Positions 7,988-15,054 of a stretch of 59,383 nt of DNA are shown one piece after another. Every line of letters begins with the position of its first letter. The stretch's first letter is position 1. Location of the stretch: positions 1-59,383 of IMG/VR virus record IMGVR_UViG_3300045950_000335. One strand, 5' to 3'. The notes beneath the pieces are model-generated. The model ran no database searches. It saw only the letters and a list, made by a program, of their open reading frames with translations, and was not told the origin of the DNA. Position numbers and translations under genes: made by a program. The DNA is from a virus.

Positions 7988-8944
7988 CTAGAGGTCTATC
8001 AGCAACTGCACGAACTCGCTCTCGTTGATGATCTGAACGCCTGCATCAGCAGCTTGTGCTAGCTTCGCAGGGCCTGCATTCGGACCTGCGCAAATGTACT
8101 TCAAACCTTTCGTGACGTTCTTGCGGACGACCATGCCGAACATCTTGGCCTGCTCTTCAAGTTCCGCGCGCTGGTCCTTGGCAAATCCGGTGAACAGTAT
8201 CTCGATTGGCGGCTCGCGCTCTTCCTCTTCAAGATCATCCGGTGACTTCCAGCCTCGACTCTTCACCACGCCGCTGTTGCGCGGATCATCGCGCACGCCA
8301 TCCGCCCACTTCTTCGGCGGCAACAGCTCACCGGTATCTCGATCCAGCACCTTTCCGCGCACGCGCCCGATCACGAAGGTGCGCGTGGCTTCCGCCTTGT
8401 AGCAATGCCCCTCGAAGTATTCGTCGTCAACCGCCTCTACACCGACATGGCGATGGCTGTCGTGCCCGCCTGCGTCGCGGTAATCGAATTCGATGTCGGC
8501 CAGGTAACTGCCGATCTCGTCCAAGTAGCGGCTGGTGTAGATGTTCTCCGCTGGCTGCTCGCATCTCGACTTCATATCGCGCCGCCTGGAATCGTCTGCG
8601 CGCTTCATCGCTTCCAGCGAGCGTTTGCGCACGGCAGCAACCTCTGGAGTGTCTTGTAGCGGAGTGTATGGCTCAGGCTTGATTTGCTGGACTGTGGGCG
8701 GCTTCGTGTTCTTCCGTTTCTTTATTCCAGACCGGGTATCCCACCACAAATAGCATGAGTAGCATGTCGCGATGAAAGCCAGCAGGAGCCAGAATCCACC
8801 AGCCAGTGCAAGGAGCCATACCACAATGCCGAACGATGCGGCCATGCCAGGCCTGCTTTTAGAACCACCGCCTTCGTAAGCTGCCAGCATTTCTGTGGCA
8901 TTCAAAAATGCTATCGTAGTCAAGAATCCGAGGAATACTTCCAT
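7988..8944 (-). CDS. Membrane-anchored protein with C-terminal BRCT domain
   Basis: A 318-residue protein with three regions. Residues 1-70 carry two membrane helices (FLGFLTTIAFLNATEML; IVVWLLALAGGFWLLLAFIA). Residues about 135-215 resemble a WYL-like module (IEFDYRDAGGHDSHRHVGV; RTFVIGRVRGKVLDRDTGEL). Residues about 245-318 form a BRCT domain like that of NAD-dependent DNA ligase (ILFTGF..DQRAELEEQAKMFGMVV...GPAKLAQAADAGVQIINESEF). BRCT domains bind DNA ends, nicks or phosphopeptides, so membrane tethering is unusual. It is co-oriented with the repressor gene at 8947-9297, two bases downstream of it, so it is probably expressed in the lysogen. Confidence 0.7.
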   Translation of the reverse strand: MEVFLGFLTTIAFLNATEMLAAYEGGGSKSRPGMAASFGIVVWLLALAGGFWLLLAFIATCYSCYLWWDTRSGIKKRKNTKPPTVQQIKPEPYTPLQDTPEVAAVRKRSLEAMKRADDSRRRDMKSRCEQPAENIYTSRYLDEIGSYLADIEFDYRDAGGHDSHRHVGVEAVDDEYFEGHCYKAEATRTFVIGRVRGKVLDRDTGELLPPKKWADGVRDDPRNSGVVKSRGWKSPDDLEEEEREPPIEILFTGFAKDQRAELEEQAKMFGMVVRKNVTKGLKYICAGPNAGPAKLAQAADAGVQIINESEFVQLLIDL

Positions 8945-8946
8945 CT

Positions 8947-9297
8947 CTATTCGGACAATCTTTTCGCGATTTCAGTGACCATGCTGGCGTCCGCTTCGCT
9001 GAGTTTCATAGCGCGTATCGCCTCCGCCGCCCGCTCCGCAGGCGTATATGCAGCACGGGGCTGTGCAACGCCGAGCGGCGTACGACGCCCGGTGACGATG
9101 TAGAGAATATCCCCTCCCATCTCAGCCATTGCAGACAAAACGTCTGCGCCGGGTGTTGATTCACCTCGTTCGTATTTTCCCCACGTGACTCTAGAGACGC
9201 CGAAAAGAGTTTCTGAATCACCCTGGTTAAAGCCAATTCGCTCCCTCTCCTCCCGTAATCTCCCTGCCCCATGAAAAGAAATCTTTTCTTTTTTCAT
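8947..9297 (-). CDS. XRE-family repressor of prophage A
   Basis: A 116-residue protein with an N-terminal helix-turn-helix (RLREERERIGFNQGDSETLFGVSRVTWGKYERGEST) and a short C-terminal helical region for oligomerisation, typical of P2-like or SopB-like C repressors without a protease domain. AAGG lies about seven bases before the ATG. It is transcribed away from the early genes at 9374 onward and followed by the BRCT gene, so it probably controls the divergent switch at 9298-9373. Confidence 0.85.
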   Translation of the reverse strand: MKKEKISFHGAGRLREERERIGFNQGDSETLFGVSRVTWGKYERGESTPGADVLSAMAEMGGDILYIVTGRRTPLGVAQPRAAYTPAERAAEAIRAMKLSEADASMVTEIAKRLSE

Positions 9298-9373
9298 AGA
9301 TAGGCCTTGACAGTGATAGCTTTTCTTATCATCATGCGGACGTGTAACACTTTTACCAGCTTATAACACAGCT
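9298..9373. promoter_or_regulatory. Divergent regulatory region of prophage A switch
   Basis: Between the repressor (minus) and the early gene (plus) lie two dyads: GATAG-CTTTTC-TTATC-type (about 9315-9331) and GTGTAACAC (9342-9350). A TATAAC -10 (9362-9367) ends six bases before the ATG at 9374, which would make the early transcript nearly leaderless. A TTGACA at 9307-9312 faces right but lacks a well-spaced -10. Operator assignment is inference. Confidence 0.45.
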
Positions 9374-9577
9374 ATGGACATCAAGAAATCAGACGGCCCC
9401 CTCATCAAAGACAAGCCGATCCCGCTGCGCCTGACCCATCGCGAGCTGGACGAGAACGAAGCGCTGTCCACGCAGTACGGCATTTCAAAGTCAGACATCG
9501 GTCGCCGAGCCTACCGTCTAGGCCTGCCGCTGCTCAAGGCGCAACTCGACAACAAGGATGGCGACGATGCGCAATGA
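9374..9577 (+). CDS. Small putative DNA-binding early protein
   Basis: A 67-residue charged protein (KPIPLRLTHRELDENEALSTQYGISKSDIGRRAYRLGL). The strand followed by two helices resembles a ribbon-helix-helix fold. As the first gene right of the repressor it is in the position of a Cro- or Cox-like regulator, but no family match is claimed. There is no clear Shine-Dalgarno; the -10 is immediately upstream. Confidence 0.6.
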   Translation: MDIKKSDGPLIKDKPIPLRLTHRELDENEALSTQYGISKSDIGRRAYRLGLPLLKAQLDNKDGDDAQ

Positions 9578-9626
9578 CGCCTGCACGACCAGTTTGTTTG
9601 CAGTGCTCTCCTCCCCCTTGAGCACC

Positions 9627-9644
9627 GGCCGGATTCGTCCGGCC
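9627..9644. other. UUCG-loop hairpin upstream of early gene
   Basis: GGCCGGA-TTCG-TCCGGCC is a perfect 7-bp stem closed by a TTCG tetraloop, in the 90-base gap before the gene at 9668. No T-run follows. It may be an RNA-stabilising or attenuating element. Confidence 0.5.
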
Positions 9645-9667
9645 ACCCCTTTGATGGAAGCCTAACC

Positions 9668-10243
9668 ATGCCACCCGCCAAACGCATGCAACGCAGTTCG
9701 CACACCTGGATCGCCATCATCCGCGACGCCGTGGAGGCATGGCGCAAGCAGAACGGCTGGAGCCGGGAGACGGCGGCGCAGATGATCGTGGAGGCGCACG
9801 AGTGCTGCGGCCTGCAGCAGGTCAGCGGCATCGTGTTCGACCCGCACACCCGCGACACCTACGAGCGCATGAAGGTCAACGCCGACCGCATCTTTCGCTG
9901 GCTGGACGATGTGACCAAGGACAACAACCTGCTCTGCGCGAACTTCATCCCGTCGATTCTGGCAGCGCTGCCGGCCGGACAGCGCATGCATCTGGTGGAC
10001 GATCTGCTGCGCGATCACGGCATGGCCTGCCGCATGGTGTCCACAGAGTCCGACGACACGCCCATCGGCATGCTGCGCTCGATGATGATCGAATCTTCCG
10101 AGGCGCAGCAGGCCGTCGCCGCGCTGCTGGACGGCGAGGACCCTGGCGAACTGGAGCACGCCCAGCGCCAGATCGCCGAGGCGCAGGAGGTGCTGCGCAA
10201 CGCGCAGAATATGGTGGAGACCATGATGAAGGGGAGAGAGTGA
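9668..10243 (+). CDS. Phage early protein of unknown function
   Basis: A 191-residue soluble helical protein. The N-terminal third (AIIRDAVEAWRKQNGWSRETAAQMIVEAH) looks like a DNA-binding or toxin-like helical region. The middle (RIFRWLDDVTKDNNLLCANFIPSILAALP) and the Gln/Ala-rich C-terminal coil are regular. No family is recognised with confidence. It overlaps the next gene as TGATG, so the two are translationally coupled. Confidence 0.65.
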   Translation: MPPAKRMQRSSHTWIAIIRDAVEAWRKQNGWSRETAAQMIVEAHECCGLQQVSGIVFDPHTRDTYERMKVNADRIFRWLDDVTKDNNLLCANFIPSILAALPAGQRMHLVDDLLRDHGMACRMVSTESDDTPIGMLRSMMIESSEAQQAVAALLDGEDPGELEHAQRQIAEAQEVLRNAQNMVETMMKGRE

Positions 10244-10518
10244 TGCCAGGCAAGAAGAAGATCGTGTACAAGCCGAGGAACGTCTGCCCTCACTGCGCCA
10301 GTCCTTCGACATTGCGAACCAGCAAGGTCATTTCTGAGCTGTCCCGCGAGATATATTTCCAGTGCAACAACCACGAGTGCGGGCACACCTGGGTTGCGCT
10401 GCTCTCCGCGATACGCACCATCGTGCCTTCGCGCACGCCGAACCCGAACGTCCACATCCCGCTTTCCGAAAAGACCGGCCATACGGTAGCCATGGCAACC
10501 GCACCGCCTTCAGGCTGA
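10243..10518 (+). CDS. ogr: Ogr/Delta-type zinc-finger late gene activator
   Basis: The 91-residue product carries the Ogr/Delta signature: CPHC, then S..LRTSKVISE, then CNNHECGHTWV. The four cysteines bind one zinc. In P2 and P4 such proteins bind TTGT-N-ACAA dyads and contact RNA polymerase alpha to start late transcription. Its likely target here is the dyad at 528-550 upstream of the sheath gene. The start overlaps the preceding stop (TGATG). Its position among the early genes is unlike P2, where ogr follows D. Confidence 0.85.
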   Translation: MPGKKKIVYKPRNVCPHCASPSTLRTSKVISELSREIYFQCNNHECGHTWVALLSAIRTIVPSRTPNPNVHIPLSEKTGHTVAMATAPPSG

Positions 10519-10567
10519 TGACTGCGGCGCTCCCGCCGCGACTGATCCACAACAACACGAGATGCGA

Positions 10568-10600
10568 CATGCCTTGAAAAAGGCGTGCAGGGATTTTTTT
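10568..10600 (+). terminator. Rho-independent terminator after ogr-like gene
   Basis: An 8-bp stem, CATGCCTT/AAGGCGTG (one G-T pair), has a GAAA loop, followed by CAGGGA and seven T residues. A GCGGCG/CGCCGC hairpin lies just upstream (about 10524-10539). Termination here would separate the activator from the primase operon, possibly making a regulated attenuation point. Confidence 0.7.
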
Positions 10601-10623
10601 ACCCAAAAAAACGAACAAGCTAG

Positions 10624-13326
10624 ATGAACCCGAGACTACATTCAGACCTGACCCGCGCCCTCGAGCGCGACTACGGCTTCAAGGAGGAGAAAGGCTACCT
10701 TCGCAAAGGCGTCTGCCCTTCCTGCAGCAAGAAGGAGCTGTACGCCAACGCGGAGAAGCCGTGGGTGCTGCGCTGCGGGCGGCTGAACAAGTGCGGCGTC
10801 GAGTATCACGTCAAGGAGCTCTACCCCGACCTGTTCACCAACTGGAGCGAGCGCCATCCGGTGACGCCGCAGGACCCGAACGCCGCCGCCGATGCCTACA
10901 TGCGCGACGGCCGCGGCTTCGACCTGGCCAAGGTCAAGGGCTGGTACGAGCAGGAGAGCTACTTCGACCCGCTGCTGCGCCAGGGCTCGGCCACGGTCCG
11001 CTTCCCCCTGCCCGGCATCGGCTATTGGGAGCGCATCATCGACAGGCCGGAGCGCTTCGGCAAGCGCAAGGCCACGTTCAAGGGAGACTACAAGGGCCAC
11101 TGGTGGGTGGCGCCCGGACTCGACCTGACGGCGGAGTCGGTGAAGGAGATCTGGATCGTCGAGGGCATCTTCGATGCCATCGCCCTGCTCCACCACGACG
11201 TCACCAGCACCTCGGCGCTCTCGTGCTACAACTATCCGGATATTGCGCTAAAGGCGCTTGCCCAGCGCTGCGCCGAGCTGGGCCGCCAGCGTCCGCGCCT
11301 GGTGTGGGCGCTGGACACCGGCAAGGCCGGCGAGCGATTCACCAAGAAGCACGTTGAGCGCAGCCGCGAGGAAGGCTGGGACGCCGTCGCCGCCCAGCCG
11401 CCGGACGATGGCAAGGTCAAGCTGGACTGGAACGAGCTGCACCAGCGCGACAGGCTGACGCCGAAGGTGCTGGAGGATTCGCTCTACCGCGGCTCGCTGC
11501 TGGTAGCGAAGAGCGCGCACGAGAAGGCCATGCTGATGTACAACCACAGCGGCCACGGCTCCTTCTACTTCGGCTACGACAACCGCATGTGGTGGTTCGA
11601 GCTCGACATTGAGAAGTTCGGCAAGGCGATGGAGATCATCGCTGAGTCGTATGACCATCTGTCGGACGATCAGCGCCGCGAAATGGCGATGAAGGAATCG
11701 CACACCCTGCGCGAGATCGCCAACTGCTACTTCACCGCGCTCTACTACCAGGCCAACCTGCTCACCGACGAATCCTGGTACTACCTGCGCGTGGACTTCC
11801 CGCACAGCGGGGAGTCGGTCAAGAACACCTTCACCGGCGCGCAACTCACCAGCGCCAGCGAATTCAAGAAACGAATGCTCGGCATAGCCCCCGGCGCAAT
11901 GTACACCGGCAGCGGACAGCAGCTCGACCGCATCATGCAGCGCCAGTTGTTCAACATCAAGACCGTCCAGACCATCGACTACATCGGATACAGCAAGGAG
12001 CACGGCGCCTGGGTGTTCGGCGACGTGGCGATCCAGAACGGCCGCCTGGTTCCGCTCAACGACGAGGACTTCTTCGACATCGGCAAGCTCTCCATCAAGA
12101 GCCTGAACCGCTCTGTGGATCTGGCGCTGAACACCGACATCAACGAATTCTCCACCGAGTGGGTGGACCTGCTGTGGCGCTGCTACCAGTACAAGGGCAT
12201 CGCGGCGCTGGCCTTCTGGTTGGGCAGCCTGTTCGCCGAGCAGATCCGCAACAAGCACAAGTCCTTCCCCTTCATCGAACTGGTCGGCGAGCCTGGCGCG
12301 GGCAAGTCCACGCTGATCGAGTTCCTGTGGCGGCTGTGCGGCCGCTCCGACTACGAGGGCTTCGACCCGAGCAAGTCCACCATGGCGGCGCGGGCGCGCA
12401 ACTTCTCGCAGGTGTCCAACCTGCCCGTGGTGCTGATCGAGGGCGACCGCACCGAGGAAGACCGCGCCAAGCAGAAAGGATTCGACTGGGACGAGCTCAA
12501 GCCGCTCTACAACGGCCGCAGCGTCTACAGCCGGGGCGTGAAGAACAGCGGCAACGAGACCTACGAGCCGCCCTTCCGTGGCGCGCTGGTGATCAGCCAG
12601 AACGCCAACGTGAACGCCTCGGACGCGATCATGCAGCGCATCTGCCACATCGGCTTCGACCTGGCCTCGCACACGCCGGAATCGAAGGCCGCCGCCGACC
12701 AGCTCGGCCAGATCGGCGTGGAGTCGCTGTCCGGATTCCTGATCAAGGCCACGCTGGCCGAGAAGGCCATCCTCGCCAGCTTCGAGGAGCGCCTGCCATT
12801 CCACGAGAAGCGCCTGCTCAAGGTGAAGGGCGTGCGCAACCTGCGCATCGTCAAGAACCACGCCATGCTGTCCGCGCTGGTCGATGCCATGTCCCACGTT
12901 GTGCACATCGGCAACGCCGAGCGTGAACTGACGCACTCCTTCATCGAGGACATGACCGCCGAGCGGCAGGAAGCGATCAACGCGGACCACCCGACCGTGC
13001 AGAACTTCTGGGAGATATACGACTTCCTCAACGGCCACGACGACACCCCGCGCCTCAACCACTCGCGCAAGGAAGAGCAGCAGATCGCCATCAACCTCAA
13101 CCACTTCGTCGAGGTCGCCGCCGATCGCCGTCAACAGATCCCGGACATGAACGAGCTGAAGAAGCTGCTCAAGACCAGCCGCACGCGCAAGTTCATCGGC
13201 ATCAAGCCGGTGAACAGCGCCATCAACGCGGTATGGAACGCGCGCCGTAAGGAAGAAGGCGGCACGGAGAAGCCATCAACCGTGAAGTGCTGGGTATTCG
13301 AGAACCCGTCAACCGAAAGGAGGTAG
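10624..13326 (+). CDS. Phage replicative primase/helicase with zinc finger and toprim
   Basis: A 900-residue protein. The N-terminal zinc-finger part (residues about 29-60, CPSC...CGRLNKCG) is followed by a toprim region (about residues 177-270: IWIVEGIFDAIALL; RLVWALDTGKAG). The C-terminal half is an ATPase with Walker A GEPGAGKSTL (about 558-567) and Walker B-like VVLIEGDRTEED. It should synthesise primers and unwind the phage origin. It starts three bases after a TAG, with no strong Shine-Dalgarno visible. Many small overlapping genes follow. Confidence 0.85.
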   Translation: MNPRLHSDLTRALERDYGFKEEKGYLRKGVCPSCSKKELYANAEKPWVLRCGRLNKCGVEYHVKELYPDLFTNWSERHPVTPQDPNAAADAYMRDGRGFDLAKVKGWYEQESYFDPLLRQGSATVRFPLPGIGYWERIIDRPERFGKRKATFKGDYKGHWWVAPGLDLTAESVKEIWIVEGIFDAIALLHHDVTSTSALSCYNYPDIALKALAQRCAELGRQRPRLVWALDTGKAGERFTKKHVERSREEGWDAVAAQPPDDGKVKLDWNELHQRDRLTPKVLEDSLYRGSLLVAKSAHEKAMLMYNHSGHGSFYFGYDNRMWWFELDIEKFGKAMEIIAESYDHLSDDQRREMAMKESHTLREIANCYFTALYYQANLLTDESWYYLRVDFPHSGESVKNTFTGAQLTSASEFKKRMLGIAPGAMYTGSGQQLDRIMQRQLFNIKTVQTIDYIGYSKEHGAWVFGDVAIQNGRLVPLNDEDFFDIGKLSIKSLNRSVDLALNTDINEFSTEWVDLLWRCYQYKGIAALAFWLGSLFAEQIRNKHKSFPFIELVGEPGAGKSTLIEFLWRLCGRSDYEGFDPSKSTMAARARNFSQVSNLPVVLIEGDRTEEDRAKQKGFDWDELKPLYNGRSVYSRGVKNSGNETYEPPFRGALVISQNANVNASDAIMQRICHIGFDLASHTPESKAAADQLGQIGVESLSGFLIKATLAEKAILASFEERLPFHEKRLLKVKGVRNLRIVKNHAMLSALVDAMSHVVHIGNAERELTHSFIEDMTAERQEAINADHPTVQNFWEIYDFLNGHDDTPRLNHSRKEEQQIAINLNHFVEVAADRRQQIPDMNELKKLLKTSRTRKFIGIKPVNSAINAVWNARRKEEGGTEKPSTVKCWVFENPSTERR

Positions 13327-13330
13327 TGCC

Positions 13331-13519
13331 ATGCCAAGACGTAGCGCCCAACTTGCCTTGCCGATTCCGAAGTTCGAACCGACGGAGGAGCTGTTGCGCA
13401 AGGCGCACCAGCAAAGCCGCATCAAGCAGACATTCGAGGAAGCGATGCAGCAGACCAGCTTCCGCATCTGCCTGCGCCACATGGCCATGCTGATGGCCGG
13501 AAGGAGGAAGAGGAAATGA
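13331..13519 (+). CDS. Small basic protein of unknown function
   Basis: A 62-residue protein (MPRRSAQLALPIPKFEPTEELL...MAGRRKRK), predicted helical with a strongly basic C-terminus. AAAGGAGGTAGTGCC precedes the ATG. It starts five bases after the primase stop and overlaps the next gene by ATGA. No family recognised. Confidence 0.6.
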   Translation: MPRRSAQLALPIPKFEPTEELLRKAHQQSRIKQTFEEAMQQTSFRICLRHMAMLMAGRRKRK

Positions 13520-13755
13520 AGACCATCACCATGCCGCAAGACACCACCGTCATCCAGGCCGGAGCCGTGGCAGCACAGCACGGCTGCGTCCTGCGCGCGG
13601 AGAACGGCCGCATCTACATGAAGCGCGCCCGGCACAGCCTGGACAGCGCATTCCGCGCCGTGGATCAGGGCCGCTTCGCAGAGGCGCGCAGCCACCTGAA
13701 CGAATCGCACGACAACGTCGAGGCATTCATCGTGGCAGGAGGTGCGACATGCTGA
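13516..13755 (+). CDS. Small protein of unknown function
   Basis: A 79-residue soluble protein (MKTITMPQDTTVIQAGAVAAQHGCVL...), with an N-terminal beta region and a C-terminal helix (SLDSAFRAVDQGRFAEARSHL). GGAAGGAGGAAGAGGAA is a very strong ribosome binding site. It is translationally coupled to neighbours on both sides. Confidence 0.6.
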   Translation: MKTITMPQDTTVIQAGAVAAQHGCVLRAENGRIYMKRARHSLDSAFRAVDQGRFAEARSHLNESHDNVEAFIVAGGATC

Positions 13756-13934
13756 ACGTCATCCCCCTGCGCCCGCGCAAGAACCGCCTCGCCGAATTCA
13801 TCGCCACCGACTGGGCGCTGACCAAACGGCACGCCAGGGACGCCGTGAAGTTCGTCTCCGGCTACCTGTTTTTCCGCCGCAACGGATTTACCCGCAAGGC
13901 CTCGATCTTCAACGCGAGGAACGCAATCAACTGA
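13749..13934 (+). CDS. Small basic protein of unknown function
   Basis: A 61-residue Arg/Lys-rich protein (MLNVIPLRPRKNRLAEFIATDWALTKRHARDAVKF), possibly nucleic-acid binding from charge alone. It overlaps the preceding frame by seven bases and is preceded by GGCAGGAGGTGCGAC. Confidence 0.6.
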   Translation: MLNVIPLRPRKNRLAEFIATDWALTKRHARDAVKFVSGYLFFRRNGFTRKASIFNARNAIN

Positions 13935-13959
13935 CCACGTATCACCAAAGGAGACCACT

Positions 13960-14112
13960 ATGAAGATCGTATTCGACACAGAGGCGGGTGACTTCGCCGA
14001 GCATGTCGGCAGGGAGATCATCCGTCGATTCACTCAGAAGACCGGCCCAGCGCTGTGGAACCACCAGGGCCGCCATGCTGAATTCTGCAAGAAGATCGGG
14101 GTGCAATCATGA
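13960..14112 (+). CDS. Short protein of unknown function, 50 aa
   Basis: AAAGGAGACCACT precedes an ATG that opens a 50-codon frame (MKIVFDTEAGDFAEHVGREIIRRF...KKIGVQS). The stop overlaps the next start (ATGA), which supports a real operon gene. No domain is recognised. Confidence 0.6.
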   Translation: MKIVFDTEAGDFAEHVGREIIRRFTQKTGPALWNHQGRHAEFCKKIGVQS

Positions 14113-14477
14113 CCACCCATAAAGTCATAGGCTGCATGCGTCCGGACGGTGGCGCGGGTTGCGAGATCACACTGGGTTGCGCAGGCTGCAACAGTGCCAT
14201 CCACGACTATGCAACGCCGCCGGCGCGCGCATGCGGCACCTGCCACTATGCCTGCGACTGCCGCGAGCACAAGGTCGCGGTGCTGATCAAGGCCGCGCTC
14301 GATGCCGCCACTGAGCTGGATGGCCTGCAAGCCGCATGGGCCGCGTCTTATCCTGGAGACGAGTCGGTCAAGGAGGTCGCGGAGAATCACCGCGCCACCG
14401 TCGAGCGCGTCTACGACGCCTGCGAGCAGCTCGGCGAGAAGATCGGACGCAGCGCGGACGAGGGAGTGCCAGCATGA
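14109..14477 (+). CDS. Cysteine-rich phage protein
   Basis: A 122-residue protein. The N-terminal half has several Cys pairs (CMRPDGGAGCEITLGCAGC; CGTCHYACDC), probably binding one or two zinc ions. The C-terminal half is helical (AALDAATELDGLQAAW; VAENHRATVERVYDACEQL). Start and stop overlap its neighbours as ATGA. Function unknown. Confidence 0.6.
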   Translation: MTTHKVIGCMRPDGGAGCEITLGCAGCNSAIHDYATPPARACGTCHYACDCREHKVAVLIKAALDAATELDGLQAAWAASYPGDESVKEVAENHRATVERVYDACEQLGEKIGRSADEGVPA

Positions 14478-14863
14478 TCCCCCTCGACACCCTAACCGCC
14501 ATCCACGCCACGCTGGCCGGGATGCTCGCCGCGATCGACAAGGACTTCGTCAACGGTTCATTCGAGCTGCTCGCCGGGTTCTTCGTGCTCAACCACTGCC
14601 GCGTGCTGCGCCTCCACAAGCAGGCGCGCGGCGTGTCGCTGGTCAGCGTGTGCTTCTTCACCATGTGGGGGCTGTGGAACCTGTACTACTACCCGGCGCT
14701 GAACCAGCCGCTGAGCTTCTACGGCGGCCTGTTCGTGGTGGCGGCCAACGCCCTCTACGTCGGCATGATGGTCAGCTACCGCAGCTCCGCCTTCATCGAC
14801 GAGCACGCCATCTACCTCGGCGCCGAGAGCGCCGGATACAACAACCATGGAGACAGGACATGA
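14474..14863 (+). CDS. Phage membrane protein, three to four helices
   Basis: A 129-residue protein. After a short N-terminal helix it shows hydrophobic segments around residues 28-45 (FELLAGFFVLNHCRVL), 55-75 (SLVSVCFFTMWGLWNLYYYP) and 80-105 (LSFYGGLFVVAANALYVGMMV). The WGLWNLYYYP..NQPLSFYGG pattern recurs in uncharacterised phage membrane proteins. Coupled to neighbours by ATGA overlaps. Confidence 0.65.
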   Translation: MIPLDTLTAIHATLAGMLAAIDKDFVNGSFELLAGFFVLNHCRVLRLHKQARGVSLVSVCFFTMWGLWNLYYYPALNQPLSFYGGLFVVAANALYVGMMVSYRSSAFIDEHAIYLGAESAGYNNHGDRT

Positions 14864-15054
14864 AATGCAAGAACTGTAATACCGAATTTGATATCGACAA
14901 TGTTCGAACAACCATTGCCGCGCATGACGATGACAAGTTGGACATCATTGTCGAGTGCCATGTCTGCGGCAGGAAGCTGAACGAATTCATTTCCATAACC
15001 GAAATGGTAGTTATTGAGGATGGAAAGGCATCGCAGGAGGCGGAAACATGCTGA
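14860..15054 (+). CDS. Zinc-ribbon protein of unknown function
   Basis: A 64-residue protein with CKNC near the start and CHVC about 30 residues later, a classic four-cysteine zinc ribbon. GGAGACAGGAC precedes the ATG. It overlaps both the membrane protein and the methyltransferase genes. It is more AT-rich than its neighbours. Confidence 0.6.
   Translation: MKCKNCNTEFDIDNVRTTIAAHDDDKLDIIVECHVCGRKLNEFISITEMVVIEDGKASQEAETC

Noticed and set aside
11248-13134. 628-codon minus-strand frame opposite the primase
   Set aside because: Antisense of a clear primase/helicase; composition is the typical reverse shadow.
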